Below, piece after piece: positions 18,230 to 24,798 of a stretch of 42,502 nt of DNA (the first letter of the stretch is position 1; the number at the start of each line of letters is the position of its first letter). This DNA comes from W0P28-013 sp051878315 (GTDB taxonomy: Bacteria > Bacteroidota > Bacteroidia > Bacteroidales > Paludibacteraceae), in contig JBJEJW010000056.1 in NCBI GenBank assembly GCA_051878315.1, positions 1 to 42,502 on the forward strand, read 5' to 3'. The notes below the pieces were generated by a model that worked only from the letters and a program-made list of their open reading frames with translations, had not been told where the DNA came from and did no database searches. Position numbers and translations under genes: made by a program.

Positions 18230-18595
18230 TTACTTTCGTTCTAACAGACCGATTAAGCGGTTTATCTGCTCCTCGAACATCTTACGCTGTGCGATAAGTT
18301 CACCTAACAGTTCTTTATTCACCTCATTAGAGTTCTGCGTGTTGTGTGTAGCATTACCTGTACACTGTATTATGTTATCCCCATTGTTCTCGTACATGTT
18401 ACCTTCGCCGGTTAGTAGCCACTTCAAACTGTATTTCGGGTATAATTCCTTAATTTTTGTTGCATAGTTTTTAGACAAACCGCGACGTTTCATGCTTGAT
18501 ATTGATTGCAAACTTGCATTTATTAGCGATGCTAATTGCGTAGAATTTATGCGCTCATTGTATAAGATTTCATCTATCACATTGCTTTCAATCAT
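18230..18595 (-). CDS. phage repressor-like HTH protein
   Basis: A 121-residue protein with an N-terminal helix-turn-helix (NSTQLASLINASLQSISSMK) and the YSLKWLLTGEGNMY motif seen in many Bacteroidetes phage repressors. A polar linker and a C-terminal coiled coil (about 93-120) follow. It lacks the S24 self-cleavage peptidase domain, so induction by RecA-driven cleavage is not expected. It is transcribed from the leftward promoter of the regulatory region and is the best candidate for the lysogeny repressor. Confidence 0.75.
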   Translation of the reverse strand: MIESNVIDEILYNERINSTQLASLINASLQSISSMKRRGLSKNYATKIKELYPKYSLKWLLTGEGNMYENNGDNIIQCTGNATHNTQNSNEVNKELLGELIAQRKMFEEQINRLIGLLERK

Positions 18596-18663
18596 AATTT
18601 AACAATTTTAATTCATTGATTTTCAATTAAATACGATTTTTTTTGAAAAAAATACGCATTTTG

Positions 18664-18695
18664 TTTGGTTGCTTAAAATTTTGTTTATAACTTTG
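18664..18695 (+). promoter_or_regulatory. rightward early promoter of the prophage
   Basis: TTTG (18664-18667), a 20-nt spacer and TAACTTTG (18688-18695). The predicted start near 18702 drives the Cro-like gene and the early region. Confidence 0.75.
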
Positions 18696-18713
18696 CATCG
18701 TCAAACAATACAA

Positions 18714-18744
18714 CAAAGGTATAACAAATTAACCAACTAACAAA
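18714..18744 (-). promoter_or_regulatory. leftward repressor promoter facing the early promoter
   Basis: On the minus strand TTTG (18744-18741), a 19-nt spacer and TACCTTTG (18721-18714). The predicted start near 18707 is only a few bases from the rightward start, so the two promoters face each other. The spacers share the pattern TTG-x-TTAA-(n)-TTTGTT-ATA, which may be the operator. Confidence 0.7.
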
Positions 18745-18770
18745 TTTTTTACTATTAAATTTATTTAATT

Positions 18771-19025
18771 ATGGTAACAACAACAAAAACAGAAATTGAG
18801 AAACTCTTTGAAACGATGCGCGTTTGCGATTACCGCCGTTTTAATGAGGACGTGCGCCACTATTGCGGCGTAACGCGTGCTACCGTTTCGCTGTGGCGAC
18901 GTGGTAAAACCACACCGAGCATATCAGCAAAAAGAATAATCAACAGCCTTTCAAAACGATATGGCTACGAGCCGGTATTTGATTTACTGGTAGAACCCGA
19001 AGAAAAAGAAGTATTAACCTATTAA
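18771..19025 (+). CDS. Cro-like HTH protein
   Basis: An 84-residue protein whose central segment (CGVTRATVSLWRRGKTTPS, about residues 35-53) is a helix-turn-helix with a good recognition helix. It is the first gene of the rightward early transcript and is opposed by the leftward repressor, the place of Cro in many temperate phages. The C-terminus is acidic. Its role as Cro is inferred from position. Confidence 0.7.
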   Translation: MVTTTKTEIEKLFETMRVCDYRRFNEDVRHYCGVTRATVSLWRRGKTTPSISAKRIINSLSKRYGYEPVFDLLVEPEEKEVLTY

Positions 19026-19037
19026 ATTTTTATTATT

Positions 19038-19442
19038 ATGAAATTTATTAAATTTGATTTTGATTATTATCAACAATACGAATTCCCAGAGTATTTTACT
19101 GAAAATGATACACTTATATTCCACATATGAAGAGGTGGTAACTTTCATAATCAAGGTTATTTAACTTGCAAAGGTTTTGGAGATTTTAACGACCTTATGA
19201 ATTATATAGGTAATTATTTATTTATCGAAAATAGAGATGCAAATGGTCGATTTGTAAAACCTTTCTATTCTGACGGAAATGGTAATTATGTAGCAGATTT
19301 AGACGGTACAATATTTGATTTTGATGGCGACTATAATACTTGGTATATAAAACCATTATGTGAATTGAATGAAGATGAAGTCAATGCTGCAGTTGAACAA
19401 GGAGCATTAGTTGAATTTGACGAATACGAAGAATACGAATAA
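19038..19442 (+). pseudogene. early-region gene interrupted by in-frame TGA
   Basis: One reading frame runs from the ATG at 19038 to the stop at 19442 but is cut by TGA at 19128-19130, after 30 codons. Sequence on both sides is coherent: the first part ends TLIFHI, and the second begins RGGNFHNQGYLTCKGFGDF and ends in an acidic tail. Similar ~130-residue proteins of Bacteroides mobile elements have, as I recall, a Trp-x-x-Gly motif at this place, so TGA probably replaces TGG. TGA is a normal stop codon in neighbouring genes, so general recoding is unlikely. An 81-residue product from the ATG at 19197 remains possible. Confidence 0.65.
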
Positions 19443-19460
19443 CGTTAAAACAACTACTCT

Positions 19461-19646
19461 ATGAAAACGAACGACACGAACGACACGCGCGACCTTTTTA
19501 TAATTATGTTTATACTATCGGTTTCTGCGCTACTATATGCAATTAACTGCTATGTAGAATACGACAAGTTTAATATAGCCGCTATTGCTGTTGCGATACT
19601 ATGTTCGGCATTCGTTATCTATCGTGTAAAATCGTACATAAATTAA
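19461..19646 (+). CDS. small two-helix membrane protein
   Basis: A 61-residue protein with a hydrophilic start (KTNDTNDTRD) and two hydrophobic segments, at about residues 11-29 and 37-55. I recognise no family. It lies in the early operon, just upstream of the structured RNA units. Confidence 0.5.
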   Translation: MKTNDTNDTRDLFIIMFILSVSALLYAINCYVEYDKFNIAAIAVAILCSAFVIYRVKSYIN

Positions 19647-19649
19647 ACT

Positions 19650-19729
19650 ACACCGCATAACACAGTGAAAGCCACATGCGGCTGCTTGGCTGGGAACATG
19701 TAACAATGAGCGTTGAGCAAGTGCGGTGT
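19650..19729 (+). ncRNA. structured RNA unit 1 of 3
   Basis: The outer arms ACACCGC and GCGGTGT (7 bp) enclose ATAA, an ACAG-containing segment, an AGCC/GGCT pairing and the block GGGAACATGTAAC. The layout is shared with units 2 and 3 although the outer stem sequence differs. This copy is the most divergent of the three and lacks the clear AGAAYGAG loop. Confidence 0.5.
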
Positions 19730-19736
19730 TTCATAA

Positions 19737-19830
19737 AAAATAGTGGATAAACCGACAGAACGAGGTCGGGAGAATGTAACCCAAAGCCGCAAGGCTTGTG
19801 TCACAAAAATTTGCGCTCGCCCACTATTTT
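19737..19830 (+). ncRNA. structured RNA unit 2 of 3
   Basis: A perfect 10-bp outer stem (AAAATAGTGG with CCACTATTTT) encloses ATAA, an inner hairpin CCGAC-AGAACGAG-GTCGG, the block GGGAGAATGTAAC, and a second hairpin AAGCC-GCAA-GGCTT with a GNRA tetraloop. It ends in GCGCTCGC. Compared with unit 3, the outer stem and three inner base pairs change in a compensating way, which points to selection on RNA structure. Confidence 0.6.
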
Positions 19831-19835
19831 GTTTG

Positions 19836-19904
19836 AACAACACGGGATAAAATTACAGAATGAGGTAATGGAGTTAAAAAGTCTGGCACTCGCCCCGTGT
19901 TGTT
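19836..19904 (+). ncRNA. structured RNA unit 3 of 3
   Basis: A perfect 11-bp outer stem (AACAACACGGG with CCCGTGTTGTT) encloses ATAA, an inner hairpin ATTAC-AGAATGAG-GTAAT, GGAGTTAA, and the closing GCACTCGC. The conserved start lies exactly 100 nt after that of unit 2. This unit lacks the GNRA hairpin of unit 2. No promoter is seen, so all three units are probably part of the early transcript. Confidence 0.6.
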
Positions 19905-19950
19905 TATTTTGTAAAACAATTAAAACATTATAACTATAAAACGAAAAATT

Positions 19951-20052
19951 ATGGAAAGAAAAATCGGCGAAAGTTTTACATACAAAAGCGTAATCCTTGA
20001 AGTAGTCGAACAAGCAGAATTGGTAATATCTACGATAATCCAAAATTATTAA
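19951..20052 (+). CDS. short remnant of an 'IGExF...LEVVE' phage protein
   Basis: A 33-residue frame beginning MERKIGESFTYKSV. The start resembles a small family of Bacteroidetes mobile elements (RKIGExFxxxGVxLEVVE followed by a Cys-rich part). Here the Cys-rich half is missing, and the 3' part lies inside the 370-bp duplication. It is probably a truncated gene; whether it is expressed is unknown. Confidence 0.35.
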   Translation: MERKIGESFTYKSVILEVVEQAELVISTIIQNY

Positions 20053-20064
20053 AATAATATAAAT

Positions 20065-20235
20065 ATGAATGAACTTTATTGGATAACAAGATTAGATGTA
20101 ATTTGCATATTTTTAGTAGTATTATTAGTATTATGTAGTTTAGTGTCTATTTATCATATAATAGGATTCTTTGAAGTTACTAAAGAAGATAGCGACTCAG
20201 AACAAGAGTATCAAAATGATTATATAAAAGAATAA
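20065..20235 (+). CDS. 56-residue single-helix membrane peptide (copy 1)
   Basis: One strongly hydrophobic segment spans about residues 12-36 (VICIFLVVLLVLCSLVSIYHII), followed by an acidic tail (EDSDSEQEYQND). An identical ORF is in the second repeat copy. I recognise no family. Conservation between copies is uninformative because the DNA itself is duplicated. Confidence 0.5.
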   Translation: MNELYWITRLDVICIFLVVLLVLCSLVSIYHIIGFFEVTKEDSDSEQEYQNDYIKE

Positions 20236-20238
20236 ATT

Positions 20239-20367
20239 ATGGAAAAGATTCTTATAAATAAAACATCAACTATAACTACTACAAGTATTATGCATACTTC
20301 TAATTACAGGAACTACATAAGCCGCTTCTACGGTCAGTCCGTCCGCCCTGTTTTGTCAAACGATTAA
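20239..20367 (+). CDS. 42-residue peptide ending in GQSVRPV motif (copy 1)
   Basis: A short Thr/Ser-rich peptide whose C-terminal part, SRFYGQSVRPVL, resembles the G-x-SVRPV ending of many small Bacteroidetes proteins. It begins 3 nt after the preceding ORF. The copy in the second repeat differs by one residue (Y26 to D). Function unknown. Confidence 0.45.
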   Translation: MEKILINKTSTITTTSIMHTSNYRNYISRFYGQSVRPVLSND

Positions 20368-20379
20368 AAATAAAACATT

Positions 20380-20712
20380 ATGATTAAAGAGATTATTATT
20401 ATTATCTGTTTTATTATAATCACTATTACTATTATAGTAGTAATTATTTGGGAAATTAAATATTACATTTTATGTAAAAAGGAATTTGAGAAAATAAAAA
20501 TAGGTGATAGATATAAGCAAACAATATCAGATTTTGATGACCCGTTTTCAGAACCTTTAACAACATACTATAAAGTTATAGACAAAAAGAAAGTTGGCTT
20601 AAGAAGATATGTACGTCTTGAATATATTCCAGATGATTTAACAAGAGAAAACAATTTTTTCAGAAAAACAGAAAGAATTGAATACTTAATTGACTTATAT
20701 GAAAAATGTTAA
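20380..20712 (+). CDS. membrane-anchored small protein
   Basis: A 110-residue protein. Residues 4-33 are a very Ile-rich transmembrane helix, and the rest is a charged cytoplasmic or periplasmic domain (IKIGDRYKQTISDFDDPF, then YVRLEYIPDD). It lies between the two copies of the duplication. I do not recognise the family. Confidence 0.55.
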   Translation: MIKEIIIIICFIIITITIIVVIIWEIKYYILCKKEFEKIKIGDRYKQTISDFDDPFSEPLTTYYKVIDKKKVGLRRYVRLEYIPDDLTRENNFFRKTERIEYLIDLYEKC

Positions 20713-20722
20713 GATTAAGATT

Positions 20723-20840
20723 ATGAAACGAAAACTTATTGAAAGAAAAATCGGAGAACAATTTTGACTTCGACGGCGTAACGCTCGAAGTAGTCGAACA
20801 AGCAGAATTGGTAATATCTACGATAATCCAAAATTATTAA
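20723..20840 (+). pseudogene. frameshifted 'IGExF...LEVVE' protein gene
   Basis: The frame from the ATG at 20723 (KRKLIERKIGEQF) stops at TGA 20765-20767. Shifting by one base in the TTTT run gives DFDGVTLEVVEQAELV up to the stop at 20840. The restored protein is a relative of the 33-residue frame at 19951, and its second half is identical because of the duplication. One extra T in a short homopolymer is the simplest cause. Confidence 0.6.
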
Positions 20841-20852
20841 AATAATATAAAT

Positions 20853-21023
20853 ATGAATGAACTTTATTGGATAACAAGATTAGATGTAATTTGCATATTT
20901 TTAGTAGTATTATTAGTATTATGTAGTTTAGTGTCTATTTATCATATAATAGGATTCTTTGAAGTTACTAAAGAAGATAGCGACTCAGAACAAGAGTATC
21001 AAAATGATTATATAAAAGAATAA
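20853..21023 (+). CDS. 56-residue single-helix membrane peptide (copy 2)
   Basis: Identical in sequence to the ORF at 20065-20235, with one hydrophobic helix and an acidic tail. Confidence 0.5.
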   Translation: MNELYWITRLDVICIFLVVLLVLCSLVSIYHIIGFFEVTKEDSDSEQEYQNDYIKE

Positions 21024-21026
21024 ATT

Positions 21027-21155
21027 ATGGAAAAGATTCTTATAAATAAAACATCAACTATAACTACTACAAGTATTATGCATACTTCTAATTACAGGAA
21101 CGACATCAGCCGCTTCTACGGTCAGTCCGTACGTCCTGTTTTGTCAAACGATTAA
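21027..21155 (+). CDS. 42-residue peptide ending in GQSVRPV motif (copy 2)
   Basis: Second copy of the peptide at 20239-20367, with Asp in place of Tyr26. It ends 14 nt before the methyltransferase-like gene. Confidence 0.45.
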   Translation: MEKILINKTSTITTTSIMHTSNYRNDISRFYGQSVRPVLSND

Positions 21156-21169
21156 AACATTATAACTAT

Positions 21170-21898
21170 ATGAAGATAGACGGGAAAGTACACTGCTTCT
21201 TTGAGCAGTCAGGAACTTTTAAGAATGAGTTTATAAAACTTGGTTACGATGCTTTCGACTATGATATTCAAGACAACTTCGGACAAACTGATTATCAAAT
21301 AGACCTATTCGCAGAAATTGAAAAAGCATATTCAGAAGAGGAGAGTGTATTTGATAATATCACTAATGAAGATTTGATTTTGGCGTTTTTCCCTTGCATA
21401 TACTTTACAGGTTTTACAAATCCATGTTATTACACGCTTGAAAATATCAATTATAAATCTATGTCGTGCAAACAAAAATTCGACGAAATAATAAGTCGTT
21501 CAGATAAACGAGAAAAATTTTACAAAATACTATACAAACTCTGCGGAATAGTTATGTGCAGAGATTTAAGAATGATAATCGAAAACCCGTATTCAAATTT
21601 ACACTATTTGCATAACAACTTTTTAAAAGAGCCTACCGTAATTGATACAAATAGAACATTGCGTGGCGACTATTTCAAGAAACCAACAGGATATTGGTTC
21701 TTTAATTGTGCAAACACAATCGGACACTCCTATCAAAAAAGCAAAATCAAAAAAATAGTTTTTGATTGCAAACGTGGTAGCAAAGCAGGCATCTGTTCCG
21801 AAGAACGCTCGATGATTTCTCCCGACTACGCACGCAATTTTATATGCGACTTCATTTTAGGCAAACAACAAATTCACACACTACAAACACTCTTTTAA
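21170..21898 (+). CDS. methyltransferase-like protein (DNA C5-MTase-like fold)
   Basis: A 242-residue protein common in Bacteroidetes phages. The start (HCFFEQSGTFKNEFIKLG, then YDAFDYDIQ) resembles the SAM-binding motif I region and the following acidic residue. DLILAFFPCIYF contains an FPC that recalls the catalytic Pro-Cys of C5-cytosine methyltransferases, and MIIENPYS recalls the ENV/ENP motif. It is shorter than a full C5-MTase and has no obvious target-recognition domain. Enzyme activity is inferred; a role in host-restriction evasion would fit its early position. Confidence 0.55.
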   Translation: MKIDGKVHCFFEQSGTFKNEFIKLGYDAFDYDIQDNFGQTDYQIDLFAEIEKAYSEEESVFDNITNEDLILAFFPCIYFTGFTNPCYYTLENINYKSMSCKQKFDEIISRSDKREKFYKILYKLCGIVMCRDLRMIIENPYSNLHYLHNNFLKEPTVIDTNRTLRGDYFKKPTGYWFFNCANTIGHSYQKSKIKKIVFDCKRGSKAGICSEERSMISPDYARNFICDFILGKQQIHTLQTLF

Positions 21899-21900
21899 CT

Positions 21901-22134
21901 ATGCTACCAAAAATGTATCTCACTATCGACAACAACAACGAATACCAACTAATCCTATATGTTTACCCAAAGAATAAAGCGATACCATTTACCGATTTTT
22001 TAACCGACAACGGCATAAAGATTGACGAATTGCGCATAAATTATGATTGCGACACCGGAACTATAATGTTACCAAAACGCAACCAAACGGAGAACCTGAA
22101 ACGACTTAACTATTTAATACAAAAATTCCTATGA
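21901..22134 (+). CDS. 77-residue protein of unknown function
   Basis: It begins 2 nt after the methyltransferase stop codon and overlaps the next gene's start by four bases (ATGA), so translation is probably coupled. The sequence looks like a small alpha/beta domain (MYLTIDNNNEYQLILYVYP, then a helical C-terminus). I recognise no family. An in-frame ATG at 21844 lies inside the upstream gene and is less likely. Confidence 0.55.
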   Translation: MLPKMYLTIDNNNEYQLILYVYPKNKAIPFTDFLTDNGIKIDELRINYDCDTGTIMLPKRNQTENLKRLNYLIQKFL

Positions 22135-23123
22135 ACGATTTAATGCCTAATGCAATAGTTTTGCACCGTGATTTTTACGACGTACTGCAAAAACTCGACG
22201 ACACACAGCGCGGACGCCTATTGCTTGCGCTCTACGAATACGCTTTCGACGACGAGGTAACAACAGAACTTGACGCTATGACTACGATTGCATATATCGT
22301 GATAGTTCGTACAATTGATATGAACACAAAGCGATACAGAGAGATTAGCGAGAAACGACGCAAAGCAGCAATTAAAGGTGGCGCACCAATAGGTAATAAA
22401 AATGCTGCAAAAATAAAAACAACTAAAACAACTCAAAACAACCTACCACAAAAAACAAAACAACTAAAACAACCAAAAACAAACAAAAACAACCAAAACA
22501 ACCAAATGGTTGTTATATCGGAAACGCCAGAAAACACAAGCGATTGCGACACGTTACAAAAAACAACCAAAACAAATAAAAACAACCAAAACAACCCAAA
22601 TACAAATACAAATACAAATACAAATACAAATACAAATTATAAAAATACGGCTGTCGCCGTACAAAAAGAAACAGCGGCGACGGCGGCAATTTTTTATCAA
22701 TCAAAAAAAATAATCGAATTTTGGAACAAGCAATGTGTAAACATGCCAAAGGTTGCCGAACTGACAGAGTCGCGCGCGCGCGAACTCGACAAACTTCTAC
22801 AAGTATATACGCCCGACGAGATATGCGACTGCTTGCTGATAGCGAACGCATCGCCCACGCTAAATGGTGAGCGCAACGAGCGACCTATGAAAATCGATTG
22901 GTGCCTAAAAAACTTTTTATCGCTATACGAGGATAGAATCGCGCTGAATGCACAAAAACAAAAAGCAATAGAAGCACAAGAAGCCGCACTGCAACGTAAG
23001 GCCGCCGACGAACGCCGAGCAATCGAACAACAACACGAGCAAGAACGACACACATTGGCATGCGTTCCTATGCCGGACTATATTTTAGAGAACTTGCGTA
23101 AACGCAGAACCGAAAACAAATAA
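22131..23123 (+). CDS. DUF6291-type replication protein
   Basis: A 330-residue protein. Residues 1-90 match the DUF6291-like N-terminal domain of phage replication proteins (LHRDFYDVLQKLDDTQRGRLL, then YREISEKRRKAA), followed by GGAPIGNKNAA, a short DNA-binding-type motif. Residues 95-180 are an Asn/Thr/Lys/Gln-rich linker that includes a run of Asn-Thr dipeptides. Residues 185-270 form a helical domain, and 278-310 a charged coiled coil. It is the only replication-type gene in the element and is likely the initiator or helicase loader. A terminator follows. Confidence 0.65.
   Translation: MNDLMPNAIVLHRDFYDVLQKLDDTQRGRLLLALYEYAFDDEVTTELDAMTTIAYIVIVRTIDMNTKRYREISEKRRKAAIKGGAPIGNKNAAKIKTTKTTQNNLPQKTKQLKQPKTNKNNQNNQMVVISETPENTSDCDTLQKTTKTNKNNQNNPNTNTNTNTNTNTNYKNTAVAVQKETAATAAIFYQSKKIIEFWNKQCVNMPKVAELTESRARELDKLLQVYTPDEICDCLLIANASPTLNGERNERPMKIDWCLKNFLSLYEDRIALNAQKQKAIEAQEAALQRKAADERRAIEQQHEQERHTLACVPMPDYILENLRKRRTENK
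22598..22636 (+). repeat. hexanucleotide tandem repeat in the replication gene
   Basis: Six to seven copies of AAATAC encode the Asn-Thr run. The unit is a multiple of three, so changes in copy number would alter linker length without a frameshift. Confidence 0.85.
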
Positions 23124-23259
23124 AAACACTGTAAATTTTGCAACATAAATCACCTGTATTGAATTTTATTTGTAAAATTGATAAATTACACGTCTTTTAC
23201 AAAAAAGTGTCTTAAATCGCAAATAAAGTACCAAAAATCATATATAAATTTTCCAAAAT

Positions 23260-23299
23260 AAAATAGTCGTTTTTCAAAACAAAAACGATTATTTTTTTT
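23260..23299 (+). terminator. intrinsic terminator after the replication gene
   Basis: A 15-bp AT-rich stem (AAAATAGTCGTTTTT with AAAAACGATTATTTT, one G-U pair) and a T-tract. The 23124-23259 stretch upstream of it is AT-rich and shows nothing else. Confidence 0.7.
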
Positions 23300-23304
23300 G
23301 TACA

Positions 23305-23336
23305 TTTGTTTGGTTATAAAAATTTTTGTATCTTTG
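23305..23336 (+). promoter_or_regulatory. promoter of the small HTH gene
   Basis: TTTG (23305-23308), a 20-nt spacer and TATCTTTG (23329-23336), 16 nt before the ATG at 23353. Confidence 0.75.
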
Positions 23337-23352
23337 CAGCAAATTTAAGACT

Positions 23353-23520
23353 ATGGAAAACTCAAATTTTAGTATCTGTACCGCTAAAAAAGTGCAACAA
23401 ATCATTCCAGAATTGTCGCGCTCAACCTGTTACGATTGGATAAACCGAGCCAAAAAAGCACTCAATGTTCGTGTTTTGTCAGTGCAACAGTTCTGCAAAT
23501 ATTATGGCATAAAAATATAG
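23353..23520 (+). CDS. 55-residue HTH-like protein, possible late regulator
   Basis: A small protein with a helix-turn-helix-like centre (KVQQIIPELSRSTCYDWINR) and a second helical segment ending QFCKYYGIKI. It is a single-gene unit with its own strong promoter and its own terminator, placed between the early and late regions. That position fits a control gene for late expression, but this is inference. The start at 23353 is chosen because an upstream in-frame codon at 23326 lies inside the promoter. Confidence 0.6.
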   Translation: MENSNFSICTAKKVQQIIPELSRSTCYDWINRAKKALNVRVLSVQQFCKYYGIKI

Positions 23521-23552
23521 TTCGTTTTCAGTATTGTTTTAAGAGTAGTTAG

Positions 23553-23585
23553 AAAACGTCATGCTTTGAAGCAAGGCGTTTTTTT
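23553..23585 (+). terminator. intrinsic terminator of the small HTH gene
   Basis: The arms AAAACGTC and GGCGTTTT pair with an inner TGCTT/AAGCA stem, and a T-tract follows. Confidence 0.8.
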
Positions 23586-23618
23586 GTTGTAAAAATCGGA
23601 ATATCTGTACAACATTTG

Positions 23619-23650
23619 TTTGTATTGCTTATGTTTTTGTTCTAATTTTG
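23619..23650 (+). promoter_or_regulatory. late (structural) operon promoter
   Basis: TTTG (23619-23622), a 20-nt spacer and TAATTTTG (23643-23650), about 20 nt before the first late gene. I found no other promoter match before the end of the structural genes. Confidence 0.75.
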
Positions 23651-23672
23651 CAAGCAAAACAAAAGTAATTGT

Positions 23673-24329
23673 ATGGACGGAAAATTTTTAATCGCTGCCG
23701 GTGCTGCTGCATATATGATGTATAAAAATGGTCAGTCGCAACAAAAATCGATTGACGATTTGAAAAGCGAATTAGATAACACTTCGGCATATATGCAGGC
23801 ACAGATTGACGACATGAGACACGCCGGCGATTTGAATAATTTTGTAAAACCGAATAGCATAAACTTAAAGGTTCGCTCGATTGTAAATAACAAGTGGGGT
23901 TATGAGTTGAATATCAGTGTTACAAACGATTCTAAATCGTCCGTCAAGTTGCAGGATTGGAATGTTATTGTTTACTGCGAGGACGGACAAAGTTATAACT
24001 TCATTCTCGACAAACAAATTCCTGTTGCAGCCGGCGAAACAAAAACAGTTACCGTTGGAGGTGGCACAGCCGAGATTTTCAGACTAAAAGAAACGCGTGA
24101 GCGTATCCGTAAAACGATTGCCGAAATGTGTGGCAAAAAGTTGTTTACATCGGTATCATCGCTTAAAGAAGCAAAAGGCAAACAGTTGAAAGCAACAGCA
24201 ACAGTAACATATAACTTCGGCGGCGATACTACAAACTTTAACGATAAGGGTAAGATTTGGGACGTTTCCGGTACACTTACATATATGGGAGCAACGGGTG
24301 GATATAGCAAAGTAGGTCAAGTTGGCTAA
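23673..24329 (+). CDS. membrane-anchored late protein with beta-rich domain
   Basis: A 218-residue protein and the first gene of the late operon. A hydrophobic N-terminus (FLIAAGAAAYMMYKNG) is followed by a short coiled coil (residues 22-48) and a beta-rich domain from about 55 on, with regular strands (LKVRSIVNNKWGYELNISVT). The C-terminus is Gly-rich. No family is recognised. The layout suits a virion membrane protein with a soluble domain. Confidence 0.6.
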   Translation: MDGKFLIAAGAAAYMMYKNGQSQQKSIDDLKSELDNTSAYMQAQIDDMRHAGDLNNFVKPNSINLKVRSIVNNKWGYELNISVTNDSKSSVKLQDWNVIVYCEDGQSYNFILDKQIPVAAGETKTVTVGGGTAEIFRLKETRERIRKTIAEMCGKKLFTSVSSLKEAKGKQLKATATVTYNFGGDTTNFNDKGKIWDVSGTLTYMGATGGYSKVGQVG

Positions 24330-24330
24330 T

Positions 24331-24798
24331 ATGAATAAAAATCAAAAAATAATTATCGGTGCCGGTGTTATCTTGTTTACGGCTAACTATCTGATTAACG
24401 CATATAAAAAATTGCGTTTCGGATTGCGTAGTTGGTCGATAGCACAATTTAGCGAAGAATCGGTAATTCTTAAAATTGTTTTGTTCGTTAGCAATCCTAC
24501 ATTTGTCAGTATCAATATAGGCAATATCGATGCCGATATTTTGCTCGAAAATAAAGTTGTTGGGCATATATCGTACCCAATTAACCGACAACTGAAAGCA
24601 CACGGAACCAATACGTTTTCGATAAGTGTTGAATTACTATATACCGAAGCACTTAAAGAATTGTGGAACATTTTGAGCGACCCGACACAACAATTACTTA
24701 CAGAAATGAATTTGTATATCAAAGGTAAATTAGATATAGGCAACAGAAGTACAAATCTAAATGTTTTGTTGCCAATCAAAGACTTAATCAAAAAATGA
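24331..24798 (+). CDS. membrane-anchored beta-rich late protein
   Basis: A 155-residue protein. An N-terminal hydrophobic helix (KIIIGAGVILFTANYLINAY) precedes a beta-sandwich-like domain (VILKIVLFVSNPTFVSINIGN, then GHISYPINRQLKAHG), which recalls the LEA/water-stress type fold. The ATG at 24331 directly follows the previous stop codon; a TTG nine bases upstream is less likely. Its stop overlaps the next start. Family unknown. Confidence 0.6.
   Translation: MNKNQKIIIGAGVILFTANYLINAYKKLRFGLRSWSIAQFSEESVILKIVLFVSNPTFVSINIGNIDADILLENKVVGHISYPINRQLKAHGTNTFSISVELLYTEALKELWNILSDPTQQLLTEMNLYIKGKLDIGNRSTNLNVLLPIKDLIKK

Larger units (their letters stand above)
19999..20368 (+). repeat. segmental duplication, copy 1
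   Basis: About 370 bp repeated 788 bp downstream, at 20787-21156. The copies are nearly identical, with a few differences near the 3' end. Each carries the same two small ORFs. The high identity indicates a recent duplication or ongoing gene conversion. Confidence 0.9.
20787..21156 (+). repeat. segmental duplication, copy 2
   Basis: Second copy of the ~370-bp unit. Differences from copy 1 are confined to the last ~60 bp, where they change one residue of the small peptide and a few silent positions. Confidence 0.9.

Noticed and set aside
19650..19904. tRNA-like, attC or hammerhead/twister identity of the tandem units
   Set aside because: No T-loop TTCRA, no attC core sites, no CUGAUGA/GAAA core and no twister core could be placed. 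I keep them as an unassigned class.
19643..20043. Minus-strand frames across the RNA units
   Set aside because: They follow the inverted repeats rather than protein constraint, and base changes preserve pairing, not amino acids.
19999..21156. CRISPR array
   Set aside because: There are only two long copies with coding content and no short regular repeats with spacers or cas genes.
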